Shown: positions 29,102-40,793, counted from the stretch's first letter. The stretch is 64,000 nucleotides of DNA from Winslowiella toletana (GCF_017875465.1 NZ_JAGGMQ010000001.1:930001-994000); one strand, 5' to 3'. The notes: generated by a model from the sequence alone, not told the origin. Translations and numbers: made by a program.

Positions 29102-31111
29102 GTGAAATTATCCCCGGTTGAACATGCCGAGTTGTCCTGGAATGATCAGGGTACACCTGTATCCCGAGCATTTGACGACATCTATTTTTCCAATCAGAAC
29201 GGCCTTGAAGAGACGCGTTATGTGTTTCTGGCGGGCAATAATTTACCGGCTCGCTTCTCCGATCACCCACGTGAACTTTTTATTACCGCCGAGACCGGTT
29301 TCGGCACCGGACTCAACTTTCTGGTGCTGTGGCAGGCCTTTGACCAGTTTCGCCGCGAGCAGCCGCAAGCGACACTGCAACGCCTGCATTTTATCAGCGT
29401 TGAAAAATATCCGCTGACCCGCGCCGATCTGGCTGCCGCGCAGGCGCACTGGCCGGAACTGGCGCCCTGGGCGCAACAGTTACAGGCGCAGTGGCCAATG
29501 GCGCTGCCGGGCTGCCATCGTCTGCTGCTTGACGGCGGGCGCATCACGCTCGATCTGTGGTTTGGCGATATTAACCAGTTAATTGACCATTTTGATGACA
29601 GTCTGAATCGTCAGGTGGATGCCTGGTTTCTTGATGGTTTTGCGCCGTCAAAAAACCCGGAGATGTGGACGCCGCAGCTGTTTGCCACCATGGCGCGGCT
29701 GGCGCGTCCGGGGGGCACCATGGCCACCTTTACCGTCGCCGGTTTTGTGCGCCGCGGCCTGATTGACGCTGGTTTCGCCGCCGTGCGCCACAAAGGCTTT
29801 GGTGAAAAACGCCATATGCTGATCGGTACGCTGAACGACGCGCCGGAGATTGCCGCTACTGCGCCCTGGTATGCGCGTCCGGCGGCGGTCGGTGAGGATA
29901 TTGCGATTATTGGCGGCGGCGTGGCCAGCGCGGTACTGGCGCTGGCGCTGCTGCGTCGTAACAAACGCGTCACGCTCTATTGCGCCGATGAAGCGCCGGC
30001 GCTCGGCGCGTCTGGCAATCGCCAGGGAGCGCTCTATCCGCTGCTAAATCATCATGACGAGGCGTTGAAACAGTTTTTCCCGGCAGCCTTTACCTTCGCC
30101 CGTCGTCTGTATGATGCTTTACCGCAGACCTTTGAACACCAGTGGTGCGGCGTCACTCAGCTTGGCTGGGATGAGAAAAGCCGGGAGAAAATTGCGCAGA
30201 TGGCGGCGATGGGGCTTCCCGCTGAACTGGCGCAGATTATTGATCGGCAGCAGGCTGAAGCGCTGGCAGGGGTAACCACCGGCTGCGGGGGTATCACTTA
30301 TCCTGACGGCGGCTGGCTGTCGCCAGCGGAACTCACCGCCACGCTATTTGATCTCGCTAACCAGCAGGGTTTGCGCATTCACTGGCTGCACCGGCTGGCG
30401 CAGCTTGACCGGTTACAGCCGGGCTGGCAGCTGACCTTTGCCGATGGCAAAAGCGTCACGCACCAGAATGTGGTGCTGGCTACCGGCCATGCGCTGACCT
30501 CGCTGCCGCAGAGCGCCCAGCTGCCGGTGTATGCCGTTGCCGGCCAGGTCAGCCATATTCCCTCACAGGGCGAACTTAGCGCGCTGAAACAGGTGCTGTG
30601 CTACGACGGTTATCTCACGCCGCGCAGTGCGCAATTTGGCACCCACTGCATTGGCGCCAGCTACCGTCGTGGCGAAGTTACCACTGACTACCGTGACGCC
30701 GATCAGCAGGAAAACCGCGAGCGTTTAATCCGCTGCCTGCCAGATTGCCACTGGCCGCAACAGGTGGATGTCAGCGCTGCCGAAGCCCGTTGCGGCGTAC
30801 GCTGCGCCACCCGCGATCATCTGCCGATGGCCGGTGCGCTGGCGGATTATCAGCAGACGTTAACCGAATATGCCGGGTTACGCGATCGGCTGGCGGCGGG
30901 CGAGGAGATCGTCAGTGCGCCACTGTGGCCACAGCTGTTTGTGCTGGGTGCGCTGGGTTCGCGCGGATTGTGCAGCGCGCCGCTGGCGGCGGAAATTCTG
31001 GCGGCGCAGCTGTGCGCCGAACCGATACCGCTGGATGCCGCCACGCTGGCCGCACTGAATCCGAATCGCTACTGGGTAAGAAAGTTACTGAAGGGAAAAG
31101 CGGTGGTGTGA
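29102..31111 (+). CDS. mnmC: bifunctional tRNA mnm5s2U methyltransferase / FAD oxidoreductase MnmC
   Basis: MnmC completes 5-methylaminomethyl-2-thiouridine at the wobble position of several tRNAs. The N-terminal methyltransferase half (about 1-250) has the SAM motif [10 protein letters not shown] at 64-73 and [17 protein letters not shown] near 178. The C-terminal FAD-dependent oxidoreductase (about 265-669) starts with the dinucleotide fold [17 protein letters not shown]. The start codon is GTG at 29102. It is divergent from fabB, as in E. coli. It ends just before a G+C-rich hairpin shared with convergent yfcL. Confidence 0.95.
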   Translation: MKLSPVEHAELSWNDQGTPVSRAFDDIYFSNQNGLEETRYVFLAGNNLPARFSDHPRELFITAETGFGTGLNFLVLWQAFDQFRREQPQATLQRLHFISVEKYPLTRADLAAAQAHWPELAPWAQQLQAQWPMALPGCHRLLLDGGRITLDLWFGDINQLIDHFDDSLNRQVDAWFLDGFAPSKNPEMWTPQLFATMARLARPGGTMATFTVAGFVRRGLIDAGFAAVRHKGFGEKRHMLIGTLNDAPEIAATAPWYARPAAVGEDIAIIGGGVASAVLALALLRRNKRVTLYCADEAPALGASGNRQGALYPLLNHHDEALKQFFPAAFTFARRLYDALPQTFEHQWCGVTQLGWDEKSREKIAQMAAMGLPAELAQIIDRQQAEALAGVTTGCGGITYPDGGWLSPAELTATLFDLANQQGLRIHWLHRLAQLDRLQPGWQLTFADGKSVTHQNVVLATGHALTSLPQSAQLPVYAVAGQVSHIPSQGELSALKQVLCYDGYLTPRSAQFGTHCIGASYRRGEVTTDYRDADQQENRERLIRCLPDCHWPQQVDVSAAEARCGVRCATRDHLPMAGALADYQQTLTEYAGLRDRLAAGEEIVSAPLWPQLFVLGALGSRGLCSAPLAAEILAAQLCAEPIPLDAATLAALNPNRYWVRKLLKGKAVV

Positions 31112-31150
31112 CAGGGTGAGGGAAGCGAAGTCGTGGTTCCCCCACCCCGT

Positions 31151-31176
31151 CCCTCCCCCATTTTATCGGGGAGGGG
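31151..31176. terminator. hairpin between convergent mnmC and yfcL
   Basis: CCCTCCCC (31151-31158) and GGGGAGGG (31168-31175) form a stem around a 9-nt A/T-rich loop, in the 67-bp gap between two convergent genes. There is no strong T-tract, so it is a plausible but weak bidirectional transcript end; it is unrelated in sequence to the REP-like repeats. Confidence 0.5.
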
Positions 31177-31178
31177 CA

Positions 31179-31460
31179 CTATGCTGACTGGCGGGCTTGC
31201 AGGTAGAGGTTATCCCACATCCCAATCACCAGCGCCTGATCGCGTGGCGACAGTTCACCGGCGTCAATGGCGTTATGCAGGCTTTTCTGCACCTGAATCT
31301 GTAAGGCTTCCGCCGTATGCTCCCCGGTCAGCTCCACTTCGGCAACCGCCAGCGTGAGGTGACCGCGCAGATAACCGCTGGCAAACAGCTCGTCGTCACT
31401 GGCGTGTTCAACCATATCGTCAATCAGGGCCAGAATACGCGATTCAAATTCTGCGATCAT
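31179..31460 (-). CDS. yfcL: YfcL family protein
   Basis: A 93-residue acidic soluble protein ([20 protein letters not shown]) matching E. coli YfcL in length and place. The family has no established function. It is the last gene of the run prmB-aroC-mepA-yfcA-epmC-yfcL on the minus strand, 34 bp after epmC. Predicted mainly helical, with no signal peptide or membrane segment. Confidence 0.9.
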   Translation of the reverse strand: MIAEFESRILALIDDMVEHASDDELFASGYLRGHLTLAVAEVELTGEHTAEALQIQVQKSLHNAIDAGELSPRDQALVIGMWDNLYLQARQSA

Positions 31461-31494
31461 GTCTCTTCCTCTTCTTCAAAATTCACTCCCCCGC

Positions 31495-32043
31495 TCAGCT
31501 CAGATCTTCCGGCCAGGGAAACTGGGCTGCCGTCAACGGGGGCATGGAGTAATACGAACGAAGTGCTGCAATAAAGCGTGCCGGACGGGCTGGAATGCCC
31601 TGTTCCAGGTAAGTCATCACCTGAGCATGCACCTGACGCTGAAATGCAATGCGATCAGGTTCACAATCTCCGCTGAGATTGTCACAACTTACATTGAAGG
31701 GAAACCCTGCCGCAACACAAAACAACCATTCCAGCGCCTGCGGTTTAATTTCCACTGCTTCAAACTGATGTTGCGTGGTGGCGTCACGGCCATCCGGACA
31801 ATACCAGTAGCCAAAATCCACCCGCTTGCGGCGCTCCGCACCGGCAATACACCAGTGCGAAATTTCATGCAGCGCACTGGCATAGTAGCCATGCGCAAAC
31901 ACCACCCGGTTCCATGGCGACGCCTCATCGGCAGGAAGATAGATCGGTTCGTCGTCGCCTTTAATCAGGCGGGTCTGAAAGTCCTGCATAAAGCAGTCGT
32001 CAAACAGGCTAATCAGTTGCTGATAATCGTGTGTCGTGGTCAT
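31495..32043 (-). CDS. epmC: elongation factor P hydroxylase EpmC (YfcM)
   Basis: EpmC hydroxylates the beta-lysylated lysine of elongation factor P, the last step after EpmA/EpmB. The 182-residue protein contains the metal-binding-type HEISHWCIAG motif near residue 60, WYCPDGRDA near 80 and AAGFPFNVSCDNL near 111, all conserved in YfcM. The frame is open further upstream across yfcA, but ATG 32043 (MTTTHDYQQL) gives the normal length. An alternative ATG four codons upstream is possible. It overlaps no neighbour and follows yfcA by 11 bp. Confidence 0.92.
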   Translation of the reverse strand: MTTTHDYQQLISLFDDCFMQDFQTRLIKGDDEPIYLPADEASPWNRVVFAHGYYASALHEISHWCIAGAERRKRVDFGYWYCPDGRDATTQHQFEAVEIKPQALEWLFCVAAGFPFNVSCDNLSGDCEPDRIAFQRQVHAQVMTYLEQGIPARPARFIAALRSYYSMPPLTAAQFPWPEDLS

Positions 32044-32054
32044 TGAAGTTATCA

Positions 32055-32858
32055 TCAGGAAAAAATCGAGTGGAACCATGCGCCGATCTGCGCGCCATGG
32101 CTGTCGTACAAGAGCTTGCTGCTCATCACTGCCGAGACAATCACCACCATCGGACGGATTAGCGTCTGGCCGCGACTTAATACCAGGCTGGCGCCGAGTC
32201 GCGCACCGCAGAAAGCGCCCAGCAGCATCACCAGCCCTGTGCCCCACACCACTTTACCGCCAAAAATAAAGAACAGCAGACCACCAAAGTTGGAGGCGAA
32301 GTTCAGTACTTTGGCATGAGCGGTAGACTTGGCAAGGTTATAGCCACACAGGGTGACAAAAGCCAGGGCATAGAACGAACCCGCGCCGGGGCCGAAAAAG
32401 CCGTCATAGAAACCGACGCAGCCACCGGCCACCAGCGCAAAGGGTAGGCCATGCAGACGGCGCACGCGGTCTTCTTCGCCAAGGCGTGGCATCAGCAGGA
32501 AATAGAGGCCGATGGCGATAATCAGCAGCGGCAACACCTGCCGCAGCAGACCAGGCTCAATATGCTGAATCAGCGTCGCGCCGACTACCGAACCGCCAAA
32601 AGCCATGGCGATATTCAGCTTCTGTTCACGCAGACTGACCGCTTTACGCCGCACAAAATAGAGGCTGGCGGAGAACGATCCCCCTACCCCCTGCAACTTA
32701 TTGGTCGCCAGCGCCTGCGCCGGTGACATGCCAGCGGCCAGCAGCGCCGGAACGGTAAGCAGTCCGCCGCCTCCGGCGATGGAATCGATAAATGCCGCCA
32801 GTACCGCCACAAAAAACAGCAGCCCGACCACAAGCGGGCTGACAACAAACCAATCCAT
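32055..32858 (-). CDS. yfcA: TSUP-family membrane transporter YfcA
   Basis: The 267-residue polytopic inner-membrane protein has about eight hydrophobic segments and the TauE/SafE (TSUP) signature FIDSIAGGGGLLTVPALLAAG at residues 24-44, repeated in degenerate form as GFYDGFFGPGAGSFYAL near 150. Members export sulfonates or sulfite-type anions; the YfcA substrate is unknown. Close spacing to mepA and epmC indicates co-transcription. Confidence 0.92.
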   Translation of the reverse strand: MDWFVVSPLVVGLLFFVAVLAAFIDSIAGGGGLLTVPALLAAGMSPAQALATNKLQGVGGSFSASLYFVRRKAVSLREQKLNIAMAFGGSVVGATLIQHIEPGLLRQVLPLLIIAIGLYFLLMPRLGEEDRVRRLHGLPFALVAGGCVGFYDGFFGPGAGSFYALAFVTLCGYNLAKSTAHAKVLNFASNFGGLLFFIFGGKVVWGTGLVMLLGAFCGARLGASLVLSRGQTLIRPMVVIVSAVMSSKLLYDSHGAQIGAWFHSIFS

Positions 32859-32866
32859 CTCTGTTC

Positions 32867-33691
32867 CTAAAGTAAATGCTTATCCAGCAAAGACTGACAT
32901 GAAGGGGGTAACGGCGGTGGTTCACGCTTCACTGGCGCGCCACTGCCTGGTTTCTTCGGCGCAAACCAGCTTTGCAGCTCAGCGCCGCAGCCATCGCCTG
33001 GCGGTGGTGGCGCCTGCTCTTCACACTCCAGACTTTCCGGCGGACAACGCAGACGTACATGCATATGGGCGCGATGGGCAAACCACGGACGCACTTTGCG
33101 TAACCAGTCACGATCGACGCCAGCATCGGCACAAAGCTGCTTTTTAATCGCCGGATTGACGAAGATCCGCGTAACCTCGTCATCTTTCGCCGCCAGTTTG
33201 ATCAGGCTGTCGATCTCCGGCTTCCAGTGACGCGCCACCACGTTGCGGTCATCGGCGCTCACCAGATCGAGCGGTTGCGGCTTCAGCAGCATCTGCGAGG
33301 TCCAGCGGGTTTTCGGCAACTGCAGCCAGATATCGACATCAAGGCCGGACTGGTGGCTGGCGTGACCGCTACTGAAGCGACCGCCCGCCGCCATGCCCAT
33401 ATCGCCAATCAGCACTTCACCCAGCCCCAGGTTATTCACCTGAGTGCTGAGGCGCTGAATAAACAGAATCAGATCGGGATGGCCGAAGTAGCGGCGCTGA
33501 TCCTGCCGCATCACCTGATAGTGAGCGGCATCCAGCGGCAGCGGTTGCGCACCGACAATACAGCCATTGGAAAAACCGCCAATCGACAGCGGGCTACCGC
33601 TGATCGGCTGGACAATATTTTGCCACGGCGTCGCGGCCAGCGCCGACACGGAGATCAGCAGCGCGCACAGAGTGAAGAGCAGTTTTTTCAT
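32867..33691 (-). CDS. mepA: penicillin-insensitive murein endopeptidase MepA
   Basis: MepA is a periplasmic zinc LAS-type endopeptidase that cuts D-Ala-meso-DAP cross-links in peptidoglycan. The 274-residue precursor has a signal peptide ([19 protein letters not shown]). Zinc-binding motifs are [10 protein letters not shown] near residue 113 (His and Asp ligands) and HRAHMHVRL near 209 (HxH). ATG 33691 is chosen over an upstream in-frame start because the signal peptide starts there; it lies 4 bp after the aroC stop. Same order as in E. coli. Confidence 0.95.
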   Translation of the reverse strand: MKKLLFTLCALLISVSALAATPWQNIVQPISGSPLSIGGFSNGCIVGAQPLPLDAAHYQVMRQDQRRYFGHPDLILFIQRLSTQVNNLGLGEVLIGDMGMAAGGRFSSGHASHQSGLDVDIWLQLPKTRWTSQMLLKPQPLDLVSADDRNVVARHWKPEIDSLIKLAAKDDEVTRIFVNPAIKKQLCADAGVDRDWLRKVRPWFAHRAHMHVRLRCPPESLECEEQAPPPPGDGCGAELQSWFAPKKPGSGAPVKREPPPLPPSCQSLLDKHLL

Positions 33692-33695
33692 CGGC

Positions 33696-34781
33696 TTACC
33701 AACGCGGAATGTCGCTGTTAACGTCAGCACAGTGGGCGCGCTGACGCATCAGATGATCCATCAGCACAATCGCCATCATCGCTTCGGCAATTGGCACCGC
33801 ACGAATACCAACACAGGGATCGTGGCGTCCTTTGGTGATCATCTCCACCTCTTCACCAAAGCGGTTAATGGTTTTGCCCGGCACGGTGATGCTGGAGGTC
33901 GGTTTCATCGCCAGGTTAGCAATAACTGTCTGACCGCTGCTGATACCGCCAAGAATGCCACCGGCGTGATTACTCTGGAAACCACTGGCGCGGATCTCAT
34001 CGCGATGCTGGCTGCCACGCTGGTTCACCACCGCAAAGCCATCACCGATCTCCACCCCTTTCACCGCATTGATGCTCATCAGCGCATGCGCCAGATCAGC
34101 GTCCAGACGGTCAAATACCGGTTCGCCCCAGCCGGCAGGGACGTTTTCCGCCATCACCGTAACTTTGGCGCCGATAGAGTCGCCCTCTTTCTTCAGCGCG
34201 CGCATCAGTTCATCCAGCGCGTCCAGCTTATCCGCATCCGGGCAGAAGAACGGGTTTTGCTCAACCAGATCCCAGTCCTTCAGTTCACAGGCGACATCAC
34301 CAATCTGCGCCAGGTAACCGCGCACTTTGATACCGTGTTTCAGCTCGAGATACTTCTTGGCAATCGCCCCCGCCGCCACGCGCATCGAGGTTTCACGCGC
34401 AGAAGAACGGCCTCCGCCACGATAGTCGCGCAGGCCATATTTCTGTTCGTAGGTATAGTCAGCATGACCCGGGCGGAACACATCTTTGATTGCGCTGTAA
34501 TCCTGGGAACGCTGGTCGGTATTTTCGATCAACAGCCCAATCGGCGTGCCGGTGGTGACACCTTCGAATACGCCCGACAGAATCTTCACCTGGTCCGGTT
34601 CGCGGCGCTGGGTGGTATAGCGCGAGGTGCCGGGACGGCGACGGTCAAGATCATGTTGCAGATCGGCTTCCGTCAGTGGCATACCGGGCGGCACGCCATC
34701 GACGATACAGCCCAGTGCAATACCATGGGATTCACCAAAAGTCGTGACCCGAAACAGTTGTCCAACAGTATTACCCGCCAT
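33696..34781 (-). CDS. aroC: chorismate synthase AroC
   Basis: AroC converts 5-enolpyruvylshikimate-3-phosphate to chorismate with reduced FMN. The family signatures [18 protein letters not shown] (about 13-30), [13 protein letters not shown] (about 118) and the [22 protein letters not shown] region are all present in the 361-residue product. It is 3 bp downstream of prmB, forming a conserved pair. A long antisense open frame across aroC-prmB is regarded as a codon-bias shadow. Confidence 0.97.
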   Translation of the reverse strand: MAGNTVGQLFRVTTFGESHGIALGCIVDGVPPGMPLTEADLQHDLDRRRPGTSRYTTQRREPDQVKILSGVFEGVTTGTPIGLLIENTDQRSQDYSAIKDVFRPGHADYTYEQKYGLRDYRGGGRSSARETSMRVAAGAIAKKYLELKHGIKVRGYLAQIGDVACELKDWDLVEQNPFFCPDADKLDALDELMRALKKEGDSIGAKVTVMAENVPAGWGEPVFDRLDADLAHALMSINAVKGVEIGDGFAVVNQRGSQHRDEIRASGFQSNHAGGILGGISSGQTVIANLAMKPTSSITVPGKTINRFGEEVEMITKGRHDPCVGIRAVPIAEAMMAIVLMDHLMRQRAHCADVNSDIPRW

Positions 34782-34784
34782 GCT

Positions 34785-35717
34785 CTAGTCCTTGTAAATT
34801 TTGAAGTGGTCCGCAGCATTGATAATCTGCTGTCTGGTCAGCATAAACACACCGTCGCCGCCGTTATCAAATTCCAGCCAGGTGAAAGGCACATCCGGAT
34901 ACTGATCGATCATATGCACCATGCTGTTGCCCACTTCGCAGATCAGAATACCGTTATCGGTAAGATAATCCGGGGCGCAGGCCAGAATACGGCGCGCCAG
35001 TTTCAGACCATCACGACCGGCCGCCAGACCCAGTTCCGGCTCATGGCGATATTCATTCGGCAGATCGCCCATATCATCCTCATCCACATACGGCGGATTG
35101 GTGACGATCAGGTCGTACTGAATCTTTGGCAGATCGCGGAACAGATCGGAACGCATCGGCGTAACATGGTCAATCATGCCGTGTGCTTCAATATTCTGCT
35201 CAGCTACCGCCAGCGCATCGACAGAGATATCGACCGCATCCACTTCCGCATCCGGGAACGCGTAAGCGCAGGCAATGGCAATACAGCCGCTGCCGGTACA
35301 CATATCAAGAATATGCTCAGGCTGATGGTCGATCAACGTGGAAAAGTGGCTCTCTATCAGCTCGCCAACAGGCGAACGCGGTACCAGCACGCGCTCATCG
35401 ACATAGAATTCGTGGCCGCAAAACCAGGCTTTGTTGGTCAGATAAGCGACCGGAATACGCTCGTTAACGCGGCGAATCACGCGTTCAACGATACGGTGGC
35501 GCTCGCTGGACGTCAGGCGCGCATTGCGCATATCTTCCGGAATATCCAACGGCAGATACAGCGTTGGCAAAACCAGCTGAACGGCTTCGTCCCACGGGTT
35601 GTCGGTGCCGTGACCATACCAGATATCGGCAGCGCTAAAACGGCTTACCGCCCAACGCAGCATGTCCTGAATGGTATGCAGTTCGTTCACTGCCTCATCG
35701 ACGAAAATTTTATCCAA
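34785..35717 (-). CDS. prmB: 50S ribosomal protein L3 glutamine methyltransferase PrmB
   Basis: PrmB methylates a glutamine of ribosomal protein L3. The 310-residue protein has the SAM motif [14 protein letters not shown] near residue 136 and the catalytic N6/N5-methyltransferase motif NPPYVDEDD near 203. The start is a TTG at 35717: it gives [13 protein letters not shown], the normal N-terminus and length, and has a strong GGAGGG site 5 bp upstream. The ATG 63 codons earlier would run through the smrB promoter region. TTG may limit expression. Divergent to smrB. Confidence 0.94.
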   Translation of the reverse strand: MDKIFVDEAVNELHTIQDMLRWAVSRFSAADIWYGHGTDNPWDEAVQLVLPTLYLPLDIPEDMRNARLTSSERHRIVERVIRRVNERIPVAYLTNKAWFCGHEFYVDERVLVPRSPVGELIESHFSTLIDHQPEHILDMCTGSGCIAIACAYAFPDAEVDAVDISVDALAVAEQNIEAHGMIDHVTPMRSDLFRDLPKIQYDLIVTNPPYVDEDDMGDLPNEYRHEPELGLAAGRDGLKLARRILACAPDYLTDNGILICEVGNSMVHMIDQYPDVPFTWLEFDNGGDGVFMLTRQQIINAADHFKIYKD

Positions 35718-35895
35718 GTTGCCCTCCGCAGGCGGTTCTGAAAACCCGGGCGCTAGTTTGCCACGAAGCCGCCAATAATTCAGCGCAGAGAGGCGAAAAA
35801 GCTGACTTTTGTTGCGGCTGCGCGTTAAGGTAGGGATCTGACGAGTCGCGGCCGGTAAACAGGCTCGCCTTAAATTAACATCACTGTGAAGACTA

Positions 35896-36447
35896 ATGAC
35901 CAGCAAAGAGAAACTTAGCGCGGACGATAAGGCATTGTTTCGTCAGCTAATGAGTGGCACGCGTAAACTGAAGCAGGACACCATTGTGCATGCGCCGCAA
36001 CGCAAAAAAATCAGCGAAGTGCCGCAGAAACGGTTGCTTTCGGAGCAGGCGGACAACAGCCACTACTTTTCTGATGAATTTCAGCCGTTACTGGCGACGG
36101 AAGGCCCGGTGCGCTATGTACGCAGCGATGTCAGCCATTATGAAATGAAGAAGTTACGTCGCGGTGATTATACGCCGGAGATTTTTCTCGATCTGCATGG
36201 TTTAACGCAGAATCAGGCAAAGCAGGAACTGGGCGCGCTGCTGGCCGCCTGTCGCCGCGAGCATATCTTTTGCGCCAGCGTGATGCACGGTCATGGCAAA
36301 CATATTCTGAAGCAGCAGACACCGCTGTGGCTGGCGCAGCATCCGTATGTGATGGCCTTTCATCAGGCGCCAAAAGCGTTTGGCGGCGATGCCGCGGTGC
36401 TGGTATTGATTGAAGTGGAAGAGTGGCAGCCGCCGGAGTTGCCTTAG
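35896..36447 (+). CDS. smrB: ribosome rescue endonuclease SmrB
   Basis: SmrB cleaves mRNA between collided ribosomes and so starts rescue by tmRNA. The 183-residue protein has a disordered basic N-terminus and a C-terminal SMR domain. The domain's motifs are [15 protein letters not shown] (about 98-112) and [17 protein letters not shown] (about 133-149). The DLHG and HGHG triads are the active-site and nucleic-acid-binding signatures. Divergent from prmB, convergent with sixA across a repeat pair. Confidence 0.94.
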   Translation: MTSKEKLSADDKALFRQLMSGTRKLKQDTIVHAPQRKKISEVPQKRLLSEQADNSHYFSDEFQPLLATEGPVRYVRSDVSHYEMKKLRRGDYTPEIFLDLHGLTQNQAKQELGALLAACRREHIFCASVMHGHGKHILKQQTPLWLAQHPYVMAFHQAPKAFGGDAAVLVLIEVEEWQPPELP

Positions 36448-36474
36448 GTTGAGGCTTGTACAAAACATCTGCGC

Positions 36475-36524
36475 GGGCGGCGAGAACGCCGCCCCTACAG
36501 TATGCAAGGCGTTCTCGCCGCCCG
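36475..36524. repeat. REP-like palindrome pair between smrB and sixA
   Basis: The first copy is GGGCGGCG-AGAA-CGCCGCCC followed by CTACA (36475-36499). The second (36508-36524) keeps GGCG-TTCT-CGCC plus GCCCG but has lost the outer GTAGGGG. They sit between convergent gene ends and could block read-through, though no T-tract is present. Confidence 0.75.
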
Positions 36525-36534
36525 AGGGGTTAAA

Positions 36535-37017
36535 TCACATCGCTTTCGCTAATTTCTTCGGGCTAACCTGCCACTCCAGTTTCCCTTCGCAGCTCGCCGC
36601 ATCAAAAGTGATACAGGCAATCGCCGAGGTGGCAAACATTGGCGGCGCTTCCTGCGGACAGAGTTCGGAAACCAGGTATCCCACCAGCGGCAGATGTGAA
36701 ATCACCAGCACCGATTTTACTCCCTCGTTTGCCAGCGTCTGCAAATAGCAGGCGACTAAGCCCGGATCGCCGCCAGGGGTCAGCTCCGGCAACACGTCCT
36801 GCTCTTCTGGCAGCGGGAGTGCTTCGCGAACCGTGGCAAGCGTCTGCCCGGCGCGGAGGTAGGGACTGACAAGAACGCGCTCGATATCCAGCGCCTGGCC
36901 GTTAAGCCAGCTCGCCATCTGGCGAGACTCATCACAGCCGCAATGAGTAAGAGGTCTGACTGAATCACTGGCTGCATCTAATGCCGCATCGCCGTGACGC
37001 ATAATAAAAACTTGCAT
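36535..37017 (-). CDS. sixA: phosphohistidine phosphatase SixA
   Basis: SixA removes phosphate from histidine on phosphotransfer proteins: ArcB in early reports, and the nitrogen PTS protein NPr in later work. The 160-residue protein begins MQVFIMRHGDAALDAASD with the RHG histidine phosphatase motif at residues 7-9; the second catalytic His is in VISHLPLVGYL near 108. It stands alone between smrB and fadJ. Confidence 0.94.
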   Translation of the reverse strand: MQVFIMRHGDAALDAASDSVRPLTHCGCDESRQMASWLNGQALDIERVLVSPYLRAGQTLATVREALPLPEEQDVLPELTPGGDPGLVACYLQTLANEGVKSVLVISHLPLVGYLVSELCPQEAPPMFATSAIACITFDAASCEGKLEWQVSPKKLAKAM

Positions 37018-37186
37018 AATGCACCGCTGTTGTTAAAAAAATCGCCGCGAACAGAGGTTCGCTGACTCTTCATTCTGCGAATGAACGCTGTGTTGTACCG
37101 CAATGCCCTGAGCATAGTCAACCGATTGTGCATTTAATAAGCGCTTATCAGAACAGCGCCATCACTGACGCTGTAACCGCCCTCTG

Positions 37187-39346
37187 CTAAGCCACTGAAT
37201 CAATATGGGTATCAGTAACCGGCTCTGTTTTGTAAAATTTGTCATCCTGCTCCGCCATCCGTCGTAACGCATCGCAGGGGGCAAAACGTTCGCCATACTG
37301 ATGCATTAAACTGACTAATGTATTTACCACCATGGTGGCGCCCAGCGTGTCGATATAATGGAATGGCCCACCCAGAAACGGCGGGAAGCCGATGCCCATT
37401 ACCGCACCGATATCGCCATCGCGTGGGCTGCGGATCACCTGTTCATCATGGCAGCGCACCGCCTCATTCAGCATCATCATCACACAGCGCTGGGCGATAA
37501 GCGCCCCTTCCAGCCGGGCTTTCGGTTTCACCTTTATCAGCGGATAGATGCTGCTGTCGACCTGTTTTTTATGCAACCACGACGCGCCTGCATAGCGATA
37601 GAAACCGCGCCCGTTTTTGCGCCCTTTACGGTTGTCCTGCAACACTGCGCTGAACGCCGCCGGAGCGGTAAAGCGATCACCGTAAGCCTGCTCAAGAATC
37701 GGCATAATCTTCAGGCAGACATCAATGCCGATCTCATCCACCAGCTGAATCGGCCCGACCGGAAAGCCAGACTCCATCAGCGCATTATCAATCACGTCGA
37801 TCGGCTCGCCTTCCAGCAGGCAGCGCACCGCTTCATTCAGATAAGGCGCCAGAATGCGGTTAACATAAAACCCGGCGCGATCCGCCACGACAATCGCGGT
37901 TTTACCCTGTTTTTTCGCCAGCGCCACGGTGGTGGCGATGGTCTGCGCGCTGGTGGCGGCGTGCGGGATCACTTCCACCAGCGGCATCTTGTCGACCGGG
38001 CTGAAGTAGTGCAAACCGATCACATTCTGCGGACGTTGCGCCTGAGCGGCGATATCCGCAATCGGCAGCGATGAAGTATTGGAAGCAAAAATGGTATCCG
38101 CTGAGCAGTGCTGCTCCACCTCGGCCACCATTTTCTGTTTTAACGCCAAATCTTCAAATACCGCTTCAATTATCACATCGCGATGCTGAAAGCCGCGAAA
38201 GCGCGTATCACCACTGATCAAAGCCATCTGCCGCAGGCGTTCGGCCGGTCTGATATGGCCTCTTTTCACCTTTTTACCCAGCGTATCCCAGCTGTACTTC
38301 AGCGCGTGGTTAATCCCTTCAGCATTGATATCTTTAATCCGCACCGGCAGACCCGCACGCGTGGCGGTAACACAGGCGATACCACCGCCCATCAGACCAC
38401 CGCCAAGCACGCCAGTCGCGCGCAGCTTATGCGGTTCAGCCTCTGCGCCATGCTCTTTTTTGATGGCGGTAGTGGCAAAGAACAGGCTGCGCAGCGCCCT
38501 GGATTCTGGCGTCATCACCAGCTCGCCAAAGGCTTTCGCTTCCGCCGCATAACCACTGCTGCTGCCCTGTTCCTGTCCGCTGCGCACCACCGCTAAAATA
38601 CGCTCGGTGGCCGGATAGTTGCCTCTGGTCTTCGCCCGCGTCTGGCGCGTGGCCAGCGTAAACAGCAGCGCGCGTCCCAGCGGACCGTTAATCAGCCGTT
38701 CGCGCACCGGCAGACGCCCGCGTGGCTTCTGTCCCTGTAATACCCGCGCAATCGCGGTTTCCAGCAGAATACTGTGTGGCACCGCCTCATCCACCAGACC
38801 GATTTTCACCGCCTGACGCGGACGCAGCGTTTTGCCGGTCAGCATCATATCCAGCGCATTCGATACGCCAACCAGTCGTGGTAAACGCTGTGTTCCGCCC
38901 GAGCCGGGCAGCAGGCCAAGTTGAACTTCCGGCAGTCCCAGCCGCGTTTTATCATCCAGCGTACAGACACGCTGGCCGCAGGCCAGCGCCAGCTCCAGAC
39001 CACCGCCAAGACAGGCGCCATGAATCGCCGCCACCACCGGAAAAGGCAGCGCCGCAATATCGCTCATCACTTTTTGCCCCTGCTTCGCCAGCGTTTCCGC
39101 CTGCTGCGCACTGTGACAGGCGGCAATCATGCTGATATCGGCCCCGGCAATAAACGAGTCCGGTTTGCCGGAGATAAGCACTATGCCGGCAAGATGCGGA
39201 TTTTCCCGCGCGCGCTGGATAACCTGGCGAATTTGCCCGGCAAAGGCCGCTTTCAGCGTATTCATTTTCTCGTCCGGCACGTCGATGGTGATCACCGCGA
39301 CATTATCCAGACGCATCTGTAAGTGAAATGCAGATGGCTGATCCAT
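37187..39346 (-). CDS. fadJ: fatty acid oxidation complex alpha subunit FadJ
   Basis: FadJ combines enoyl-CoA hydratase/isomerase (about 1-190) and 3-hydroxyacyl-CoA dehydrogenase (about 310-719) for beta-oxidation, mainly in anaerobic growth in E. coli. The oxyanion-hole segment [17 protein letters not shown] is near 110-126 with [20 protein letters not shown] following. The NAD fold is [16 protein letters not shown] near 320, and the catalytic His lies in [18 protein letters not shown]. Start ATG overlaps the fadI stop (TAATG). The pair works as the alpha2beta2 FadJI complex. Confidence 0.96.
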   Translation of the reverse strand: MDQPSAFHLQMRLDNVAVITIDVPDEKMNTLKAAFAGQIRQVIQRARENPHLAGIVLISGKPDSFIAGADISMIAACHSAQQAETLAKQGQKVMSDIAALPFPVVAAIHGACLGGGLELALACGQRVCTLDDKTRLGLPEVQLGLLPGSGGTQRLPRLVGVSNALDMMLTGKTLRPRQAVKIGLVDEAVPHSILLETAIARVLQGQKPRGRLPVRERLINGPLGRALLFTLATRQTRAKTRGNYPATERILAVVRSGQEQGSSSGYAAEAKAFGELVMTPESRALRSLFFATTAIKKEHGAEAEPHKLRATGVLGGGLMGGGIACVTATRAGLPVRIKDINAEGINHALKYSWDTLGKKVKRGHIRPAERLRQMALISGDTRFRGFQHRDVIIEAVFEDLALKQKMVAEVEQHCSADTIFASNTSSLPIADIAAQAQRPQNVIGLHYFSPVDKMPLVEVIPHAATSAQTIATTVALAKKQGKTAIVVADRAGFYVNRILAPYLNEAVRCLLEGEPIDVIDNALMESGFPVGPIQLVDEIGIDVCLKIMPILEQAYGDRFTAPAAFSAVLQDNRKGRKNGRGFYRYAGASWLHKKQVDSSIYPLIKVKPKARLEGALIAQRCVMMMLNEAVRCHDEQVIRSPRDGDIGAVMGIGFPPFLGGPFHYIDTLGATMVVNTLVSLMHQYGERFAPCDALRRMAEQDDKFYKTEPVTDTHIDSVA

Positions 39347-40656
39347 TATTCGGCCTCCAGAACCATTGCCGCACCTAAGCCTCCGGCAGCACAGGCCGTC
39401 ACCAGCCCGAGTCCGCCGCCGCGTCGTTTCAGTTCATTCAGAGTTTGCGTAATCATGCGCGCGCCGGTGGCGGCAAAAGGGTGGCCGTAAGCGATCGACC
39501 CGCCCAGCACATTAAATTTCTCTTCATTAACTTCGCCCAGCGCATGGGGACGTTTCAGCACCTCGCGGGCAAAACGTTCGTCACTGAACATTTTCAGATT
39601 AGCCAGCGTCTGGGCGGCAAAGGCTTCATGCATATCGATTAACGTCAGATCGTCGAGCGTAATGCCCGCCCGGTCAAGCGCCAGCGGAGAAGCATACGCG
39701 GGGCCGAGCAACATATCCTGCCAGACATCAATAGCGGTAAAGGCATAGCTGCGCAGATAGCCCAGCGGCACGATACCCAGCTCGCGCGCGCGCGATTCGG
39801 TCATCATGATCACCGCGGCGGCGCCATCGGTTAATGGCGTGCTGTTGGCGGCCGTGACGCTACCGTGTTGACGGTCAAAGGCGGGACGCAACTTCGCGTA
39901 ATCTTCCAGCTTAGAATCGCCACGCACGTTGTTATCCTGCTGCAACGCGCCGCGCCATGGCGGCACAAATGCGGTCATCACTTCATCCGCCATCTTGCCT
40001 TCATCCCAGGCTTTGGCGGCGCGCTGATGCGAGCGGTGCGCCAGCGCATCCTGTTGCTGACGGGTAATACCATGGGATTTCGCCATCTGCTCGGCGGTAT
40101 CGCCCATCCGCAGGCCGGTGGAGTATTCGGCCACTGCCGGCGGCACCGGCAGCAGATCGCGGGGTCGCAGCTGGCTGAATAGCTTAATTTTTTGTGACAG
40201 GCTGCGCGCTTTGCTGAGGTCGACCAGCACGCGTCCCAGCTTTTTACTGACGCCAATCGGCAGCACCGAGGAAGAGTCGGCGCCACCGGCGATCCCCGCC
40301 TGAATGGCGCCCGCCAGCAAGCTTTCAGCGATATTCGCCACCGCCTGGAAACTGGTGGCGCAGGCGCGGCTGACACTATAAGCATCGGTATGCACACTCA
40401 GGCTGCTCCCCAGCACAATCTCGCGCGCAATATTTGGCGCTTCCGGCATCTGCACCACCTGGCCAAATACCAGCTGTTCAATAATTTCCGGCGGAATATC
40501 GCTGCGCGCCAGCAACTCGCCAATCACCATCTTTCCCAGTTCCACCGCCGGGATACCATGCAGCGCTGTGGCCTGGCGGGCAAAAGGAGTGCGTAATCCG
40601 TGTGTTATCGCGATGCGTTCGCCCTGACGCGTCAGCAAAGGTAGCGCTTTGCTCAT
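39346..40656 (-). CDS. fadI: 3-ketoacyl-CoA thiolase FadI
   Basis: FadI is the thiolase partner of FadJ. The nucleophilic Cys is in [16 protein letters not shown] near residue 96, and the C-terminal His and Cys lie in [17 protein letters not shown] and [21 protein letters not shown] 40656 ([12 protein letters not shown]) with AGGTG upstream is chosen rather than a GTG three codons earlier; it gives 436 residues, the family length. A FadR-type site lies about 45-60 bp upstream, consistent with repression without fatty acids. Confidence 0.95.
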   Translation of the reverse strand: MSKALPLLTRQGERIAITHGLRTPFARQATALHGIPAVELGKMVIGELLARSDIPPEIIEQLVFGQVVQMPEAPNIAREIVLGSSLSVHTDAYSVSRACATSFQAVANIAESLLAGAIQAGIAGGADSSSVLPIGVSKKLGRVLVDLSKARSLSQKIKLFSQLRPRDLLPVPPAVAEYSTGLRMGDTAEQMAKSHGITRQQQDALAHRSHQRAAKAWDEGKMADEVMTAFVPPWRGALQQDNNVRGDSKLEDYAKLRPAFDRQHGSVTAANSTPLTDGAAAVIMMTESRARELGIVPLGYLRSYAFTAIDVWQDMLLGPAYASPLALDRAGITLDDLTLIDMHEAFAAQTLANLKMFSDERFAREVLKRPHALGEVNEEKFNVLGGSIAYGHPFAATGARMITQTLNELKRRGGGLGLVTACAAGGLGAAMVLEAE

Positions 40657-40698
40657 TATTGTCACCTGTTAACCGAGATCGGAGGCATCATTGCCAAA

Positions 40699-40715
40699 AG
40701 AGGTCAGACCTGATC
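40699..40715. promoter_or_regulatory. FadR operator upstream of fadIJ
   Basis: The sequence AGAGGTCAGACCTGATC (minus strand GATCAGGTCTGACCTCT) contains the palindromic core AGGTCNGACCT of FadR operators. The same core occurs before fadL in this window. It lies 43 bp before the fadI start, where a repressor would overlap the promoter. Confidence 0.8.
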
Positions 40716-40793
40716 ATCAGTGTTAACCACAATGTTACATTGCGCCAAGCACAGGGTGAGAAAAATGAGAGTGGAGACACGAATTTGGCGATG

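Noticed and set aside
33567..35741. A 724-codon open frame on the plus strand across aroC and prmB
   Set aside because: Wholly antisense to two clearly identified genes with family motifs; low complexity in His/Arg/Gln typical of a codon-bias shadow; no ribosome site or homology recognised.
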